Source of the DNA: Caprimulgus europaeus
Taxonomy: Eukaryota; Chordata; Aves; Caprimulgiformes; Caprimulgidae
Reading direction: 5' to 3'
Assembly (NCBI GenBank): GCA_907165065.1
Contig: OU015523.1
Span: 44,071,702-44,135,701, forward strand
DNA length: 64,000 nucleotides
Positions within the stretch are counted from its first letter, which is position 1. Every line of letters starts with the position of its first letter. The translations under genes and the position numbers were made by a program. The notes under the pieces are model-generated. The model did no database searches, was not told where the DNA came from, and saw only the letters and a list, made by a program, of their open reading frames with translations. This document shows positions 58,501 through 64,000 of this stretch, in pieces.

Positions 58501-61485
58501 CTGGTAGGTCTTGTTGACTTTACTGAGCTTTGGATCAAAATCCTGTAATTCTGGCAATCATTTGTGACTAAGGATAATGACCTACAGTGGTATGGCATTT
58601 CTTATTTTTATATAAATAAAATATCAAAGATACACTAACAATAATAGCCGCTGGTTTCAGAATGAGCAGTTGATAGCTACCTCTGTAAGAAATAAAAAGT
58701 ATTTTATATTTAATTTGTAAAAAGAGCTAGGGCTCCAAGATTCATTATTTCCGTTTTGACAAAAATATGCCTTCAACAACTTCACATATAACTGCAAGGG
58801 CACTGGCTGTTTTATTTTAATTTCTGTAAAACAACCAAAAGAGCATACCAATGGATGCACAAACAACAAACAGAACTATCAAGTATTAAAATGATGAATG
58901 TGACTATTTCTACCCTGCTCGGGTACAAACAAGCATAGGACACATATGCTGTGTCTAGCATCGTTCTGTCTACTGAAAGAAAACTTTATAATACAATACA
59001 GTGTTTATATGACTAAAGAGAACAATGGGTGCACCACACGAAGCAAGGGTATTCAAACAGCTTTCTCAGCTTCTAGTTTCCATCCAAGTTAATGAATGAT
59101 GGAGTCACTAATGAGCATAGCTTGTTTAGGAACTTTACAGTCAGAAGAATTTCCTGTTTCAAGGTCAGGAAATTAAAAAGGAATCAAAGCATCGCTAGGA
59201 GAAGTGCTCACCTGGAACTGTTTTTTCCAAAGCAGGTAATTCCTTCAGACCCATAGCTTGCAGTATGTGCCAAAATCTGCAAAACTCGGGCTCCTCTGAA
59301 GACAGAGCCTGTTGACACTGTGCACTACCATGCACATGGGTATCAAATTGTTTGGTGTCAGATGACAGAAAAAGCTGTGACGCTAGCAATCCTCAAAACC
59401 TTTTGCTATGTTACTAAAAGACTCCAAACAAGATGAAAAGGAGAATGGATGAGAATAGCTCTGCAAAAACACTACTGCAAAAAATTCCCAGAGCAGACTG
59501 TAACAATTATTATCCCATGAGGAACTGCACCCGGAGAACTCTAGGGAGAATGATTAATGGGAGCAACTCTGCAGGAAGAAGTGTCAGGAATTGGGATCAG
59601 TTCTGGGCTATTAGAGATTTTGAGAATGACATTATTATCTTCTTCAATCCAATTTCAGTTATCTTTTATGACTCTTCTGATGAACACCAGCAAAATGAGA
59701 CTTGCCAAAGGACAGTATGAGTAGCTAGCTATAAGTAGTGTTGGGACAGTTCTTAGGCCCACTTTGTTAGTTGCTGCAGAAAGCCTGTGTCAGACTAACT
59801 GGAATTTCATACTTCTAGGATTCTAAGAATTATAGCCTCAAAAACCCCCTCGAGTAGTCACAAGCTATCTGTTAGGATTTTCATATTAATTCATGGAAAT
59901 ATTATTCATGCAGTTGAAGAGCTAATATTACAGTGCTTTTAACAGCTTTTACTACTGAAGACAAACTCGGTGCTGAACTGAAGCTAATAATTTTTGTTTG
60001 TGCTGGAAGATCTTAATGAACATCCCGATGTTTGTTAGGCAGACATCCTCAACTACCAGACTGAGAAGAACAAAGAACACTGTCTGAACCAGCCACTTGT
60101 ACACACATCGGTGGGTACAGTTTGTCCCTAGATACTGTCCGGTGAAACAGCTGTAAGTAGAACTCAGAAGAGGTTTTTCAAGTCTCTGCATGGGCCCAAA
60201 GATCAAGTTGATGTCAGCAAGTTTCTAGCTCAGGTTGCAAGAGTTTTTATCACTATCTGATTTCACAAACTTATTCATCTTCTTGTAAGATACTAGCTCT
60301 AACTACCTAACATAATTTTCCCTTATGCAAAACCTCTCACTATCCTCTCCCTCTCTATCCCTCTCCGTACAACTGAGAAGAAACAGGAGTGTGGATTATG
60401 TGTAACTGTCCTGTCTTGTAATCAGTGATGTGTTTGGTACCTACAGATCAAGGTAATTGTGACTTAGATGTTTTGGAAAGTGCTGGATTTTGAGAAGCAA
60501 CACAACACAGTCTGTATTTCCTTCACATGGCTTAACCTGGAAGTAGTCGATACACCATCTATCAGCTGGGCTCTTAAAGTGTACTCTGTCACCACACCTG
60601 AATGGCTGGAATCACAGTACGCTAGAACAGTGCAAATTTAACACCTTTTGTTGTTGTTGTTGGAAAATGCGTCATTGGAACCAATGGCCTTAGGTGTGAT
60701 ATCCTTTCAAGGCTACTTTGATATCAAATAATCACAGAGTTATAATCTAGGTATTTTGTTCAGTTGTGTAATGCAAATGATCACATTTGAATGGGATACA
60801 GGTATAAGGATGAACAAGTTCAGAAGGAGAGGCAGATGTCACTGCTCTAAAACCTGCCCAGCAGGAAGGTGAGGTGCATTTTTAACTGCTAGTTAACACA
60901 CACGTGCACACATTCCACACAGTCAAACTAAAACAAACAAACAAACAAACCCAGATAATCACTTCTCTCCCCCAATTTTCAACAGATCAACCCTCCATCA
61001 ACACCCAGAGTCATGCCACCTCACTCTGTGACAGTAAATATTTTGATGTAGTTACTCCTCTTTGCCCTCCCATTAAGTTTCTTCTGAAGCCAATTTAACT
61101 GTAAGGAGTGAGCATGATTTACTCCATTCTGAGAACTTTCAAAACTGTAACTGCAATTACACATACAGAAATATTGATTTTTGAATGGCATCAAGTTCTT
61201 AAAACAAAACAAAATACACAACATGGGGAATTAAAGCTCCTCTGAAAAGTAGGGCATGCATTACTGTTGGAGATGATGATCCCTCTGCTAGATAAAACAC
61301 AGTTTATTTTTCAGATTCCAGATCAAGTCTGAAATTTATCCTTATTTGTACACCGAGAGAGCATCTGACACAATAACAATATCAAATAAGAAATTACTGT
61401 TACTAACAGGTTAACAAACAATATCAAATAAGAAATTACTGTTACTAACAGGTTAACAATAAAGTCCCACTTTAGTGAAAAGTCC

Positions 61486-61516
<31 letters not shown>

Positions 61517-62123
61517 GAAAAGTTGGGTAGAATTCTTAGTTTCATTATCCAGATCTCATAACTCAGAAAAATGAAATGTAAGAATAAAGCACACAGACAA
61601 GAACAGGTAACAGAAAAGGACAAATGTTTACTTATGAAACTATTTTGCACATAAGATTTAGTAACATACTACTATACTAATAAAAAAAATCTTGAAATGT
61701 TCAGAAGTCCTGCTTCTGGTGGCCTCTTTGAGAATTGCAAGACCACACTTGTACTAGTCCTGATTTAAGATAAAAACTGGCTCTCAAACAAATGAAAACA
61801 AAGATGCACAGGACTAGCAGGTGAAGAAACATTTGACAAGGCAGATAAATAAACCCTGATGAAGGAAAGAATTTGACTTTCATATAGTAGAAACAGAAAA
61901 GAAGAAATAGATACACATGGGCATGATCACAAACAAAGATATTGTACTAATTTAGCATATTAAAATGGTATAATTCAAAACTGAAAACCGTATTTTCTTT
62001 TAAAAATATTGTATACTTACAGTTTGAGATTTCTTCTTTTTCTTTTTTATTGCCCTGAAAAAACCTTGCTTTTCTTTCTCCTTGAGCTGTTCTGAGTGAC
62101 TGTTAAGGTTTTCAGGACTTTTC
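55159..62123 (-). CDS. CDKL5: CDKL5, cyclin-dependent-kinase-like 5, 3' part (last three coding exons; gene continues off the right edge)
   Basis: CDKL5 is a neuronal serine/threonine kinase with an N-terminal catalytic domain and a long C-terminal tail that governs nuclear traffic and activity; loss in humans causes an epileptic encephalopathy. Here only the tail is present, joined from 62123-62021, 56958-56839 and 55545-55159 in consistent phase (202 complete codons). Visible motifs are a lysine-rich nuclear localisation cluster ([11 protein letters not shown]), a leucine-rich export signal [10 protein letters not shown] identical to human 836-845 as recalled, and a C-terminus ending [13 protein letters not shown]. 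The final exon encodes the tail of the 960-residue, 107-kDa mammalian isoform. The kinase domain lies beyond 64000. Confidence 0.96.
55507..55536 (-). other. CDKL5: Nuclear export signal coding segment of CDKL5
   Basis: The ten codons give [10 protein letters not shown], a leucine-rich export signal at the position of human residues 836-845 as recalled from the literature. Perfect conservation supports retained nuclear-cytoplasmic shuttling. Confidence 0.7.
55546..56838 (-). other. CDKL5 intron before the terminal exon (1.3 kb)
   Basis: A clean GT/AG intron in which I see no further feature. Confidence 0.9.
56839..56958 (-). CDS. CDKL5: CDKL5 penultimate coding exon
   Basis: The 120-nt exon (40 codons, phase 0 at both ends) has acceptor TTATTGCAG and donor CCTCAT|GTAAGT. 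It encodes [18 protein letters not shown] and [12 protein letters not shown], corresponding to the human segment DLLTLQKSIHS...PSSRPKEWRPEKI. The last residues (IPPH) differ from human. Confidence 0.94.
61375..61459. repeat. Exact 42-bp tandem duplication
   Basis: A 42-bp unit containing ATCAAATAAGAAATTACTGT occurs at 61375-61416 and again without change at 61417-61458. Perfect identity points to a recent duplication in the CDKL5 intron. Confidence 0.97.
61491..61516. repeat. A26 homopolymer
   Basis: Twenty-six consecutive A residues on the plus strand. No retroposed gene or SINE body is recognisable upstream, so it is probably a simple run. Confidence 0.97.
62021..62123 (-). CDS. CDKL5: CDKL5 exon with lysine cluster
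   Basis: The 103-nt exon lies between acceptor CATGTTTAG and donor AAACT|GTAAGT. It encodes [24 protein letters not shown] and then KKKKKKSQT. The six lysines probably act as the distal nuclear localisation signal. [14 protein letters not shown] is conserved with human. Confidence 0.93.
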
Positions 62124-64000
62124 CTAAACATGAAATAAGGCATTGTAAGAGAGATTTTATTTTTATATTATGAAAATTCTGTGTAATAATGAGATCTTAT
62201 GCCAAAGAATGCCAGTTATTGATTAAAGCAAACAGATTCTTAATGTTTTAGCATTCATTGGTTCAAGGGTTATTATGCAAATACTGGATAAATAGTCTTT
62301 TTAAATGGGATAGGAAGAACACAGTGTTAGGGTATAATGTTTAGCTCAAACCAGTCAATAGTTATTTAGGGAAAAGGAAAGCATGCATGTCTTTTTTAAG
62401 TCAGAATTTAATATGCAAACCAAAATATCACATACAATGTCTTTTAGAAAAATGAAAATAATTATCTGAGAGAAGATACAAATGGTGATGAGGTATAAAA
62501 GCACAGGTCTGGTTTATTCGCTGCTTGCTGGAGAACCAGGAGTTGCAAAATTCACCAGAGAGAACCAATTTCAATCGAACTTCCTGACATGGTTCCAAAT
62601 TTATCACCAGGGAAGCTGGGGATCTACTGTTGTCCATTCCAACTTAAAACCTTCAGTTAGTTTGTTATGCGTGGGTGAGACAGTGCTTGCAAAAAGATGA
62701 CCCAAAAGTGGAACAGGTGACTTGCCTGAAGACTGAATTTCCACCTTTTAACTTGTGTACACAGCTGAATTAACTACAGCTGGTAAATAACGTTACTTTA
62801 AGTATACACAGTAAACTATGTATGTAAAGTAACTGACATGGGGTAAAAAGATGGTTTATGTAGGACATTGGTGAGACATAACTGAATGCAGTTCTAGTGC
62901 CCTTTGAAAAAGTTTGAAAATTGGAAGTGGTACAGGGAAGTGTCACAGGAATAATCTCAGAGATAGAAAGAATGGCGTACATTAAGAGAGTCAGAGATTT
63001 CAGCCTCTTTAATATGTTACAAAACACATCCAAACCTGCCCCAACATTTAGTTTCCTTGATTGCAGCGCACAAGTACCTATCCAGGAATAAATTACAGAG
63101 TACTAGAAGGGTCTTTAAAGTAAAGGGCAACAACATAACAAGAGCAAGCAGGTGGACAATGAAGCCAGAGAAGTCATATTAGAAATAAGGCACTGATTTT
63201 AATAATAAGAATCATTAACCGCCAGAACAAACTCCTTAGTGAAAGAAGTGGATTTCCATTCTTTGACATTTCAAATCTGGGAGATACACATTAGGCAGAT
63301 ATGCTGCTGGGCCTGAACCCCAGCGAAGGAATGACATTTAATAGCAACTAACATACAGAAAATCATATGGGGTGATTTAGTAGTCCCTTTTCAGTCTTGA
63401 GTTGAAAACAAAAATGAAATTATTCCATTGTCTTGATGAAAAACCTAAAGGAAAGCCACAGTTATAAGGGCTCTGGATGACAAACAGGAGCAGCTTTTCT
63501 TGGAGTAATGGGAATGTAGCAATACTTAGCTGTCTGCTATAGTTATCTCTGGCTTCTAATTCTGGCTTTAAATGCTATGCTATCAGCTGATGTTTCAGCT
63601 GCTACTACGTACCAAGCTGACATTTTTTCCAAGCAAATGTGAGACACAGAATTGGGGTAGGAACCACTGGAGTCATCTTTCTTATTGATGAGTATCTTCA
63701 CTCTGACAGGTGGTTTCATCAGTTCCTCAATTTCTACACAAAACTACCTCAAGCTTGAAATGCTACCTGGTTCTAAATATAAATGCATGCAGTGTTGAAA
63801 TGTTGTAATAAAGTGCAATTGTTGAGTAAGAGAATGGGCTTAGAAGAAAGATTTATAAGCAAAGAAGATGATGGTGGAAATTTTCCCAATTTCTATTTTT
63901 GGAACTTGCATCTAGGTCCAGGAAACACACGCAGGTGCACAACAGTATAGATTTAACGTGAAAATTACAATGCTACAGGAAAAATCTGTAGTTTAATTTA
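62124..64000 (-). other. CDKL5 intron reaching the right edge
   Basis: I found no further CDKL5 exon up to the end of the window. The interval contains an old LINE remnant at about 62866-63320. Confidence 0.7.
62866..63320 (+). mobile_element. Ancient CR1/L3-like LINE remnant
   Basis: The order of landmarks follows a CR1-type 3' coding end: TTGGTGAGACATAACTGAATGCAG, then CAGGAATAATCTCAGAG, AGTTTCCTTGATTGCAG..CAAGTACC, and finally CCGCCAGAACAAACTCCTTAGTG..CTTTGACATTTCAAATCTGG. Each is strongly diverged from the young CR1 copies in this window, so it is an old insertion in plus orientation. Confidence 0.6.

Larger units (their letters stand above)
56959..62020 (-). other. CDKL5 intron (5.1 kb)
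   Basis: AT-rich intron with the 42-bp tandem duplication and A26 run near 61400-61516, plus an A-run at 57891-57907. Open frames at 59433-59720 (plus) and 59952-60206 (minus) resemble no protein I know. Confidence 0.8.

Noticed and set aside
59952-60206. 84-codon minus-strand frame with a membrane-like segment in a CDKL5 intron
   Set aside because: It has no similarity that I know, no splice sites fitting CDKL5 phases, and its length is within chance.
1-64000. A novel multi-gene system (defence, biosynthesis or similar)
   Set aside because: The window is a normal avian chromosome segment with three conserved single-copy genes, one tRNA and interspersed repeats. No clustered unknown genes are supported.

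Overview
The window is nuclear DNA from a bird. CR1 LINE fragments with the avian tail (ATTCTATGATTCT and its complement) occur in both orientations. A solo LTR of the ERVL type that I associate with Neoaves sits at the left end, introns are long, and three recognisable vertebrate genes lie in an order known from human Xp22 (in chicken this block is, from recall, on chromosome 1). There is nothing prokaryotic here, and most long open frames are chance frames in introns, CpG-rich DNA or a pentanucleotide repeat.

Layout, left to right. (1) 1-10371: 5' part of PPEF1 on the minus strand: the first three coding exons (10329-10371, 5229-5356, 4556-4607) give a myristoylation-type MGCSSS start and an IQ motif. 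The phosphatase and EF-hand exons lie off the left edge. The intron beside the IQ exon holds 73 perfect copies of GGGAA. (2) 10372-23250: PPEF1 upstream DNA with a GATAT pentamer array, a TATA-box promoter candidate pointing towards PPEF1 near 16280, two CR1 copies and a CpG island. (3) 23259-23331: an intact tRNA-Val(TAC) gene, preceded by a very GC-rich 29-bp hairpin. (4) 29248-43325: RS1 (retinoschisin) complete on the plus strand. Its six exons have coding sizes 52, 26, 106, 142, 196 and 153 nt, encoding 224 residues with all ten cysteines at the positions I recall for human RS1. (5) 43326-48290: intergenic, with a purine tract. (6) 48290-64000: 3' end of CDKL5 on the minus strand: the last three coding exons and a roughly 6.9-kb 3'UTR.

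The arrangement CDKL5 / RS1 (opposite strand) / PPEF1 matches mammals. The difference lies in how CDKL5 ends. The bird exon encodes the same 56-residue tail as the 107-kDa mammalian brain isoform, and the position where the longer human isoform is spliced has no GT. Together with an approximately 5-kb gap between RS1 and CDKL5, this suggests that the mammalian overlap of the long CDKL5 isoform with RS1 does not exist in this form here. RS1 is a secreted retinal adhesion protein, PPEF1 a calmodulin-regulated sensory phosphatase and CDKL5 a neuronal kinase. They are neighbours by ancient synteny, not parts of one pathway.

I did not find a new multi-gene system. The items most worth a second look are the CDKL5 isoform evidence, the uninterrupted (GGGAA)73 array, the TATA-driven PPEF1 promoter candidate, the hairpin by the tRNA, and several perfect inverted or tandem repeats. 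Exon boundaries were read by eye from splice signals and protein similarity recalled from memory; no alignment was run.
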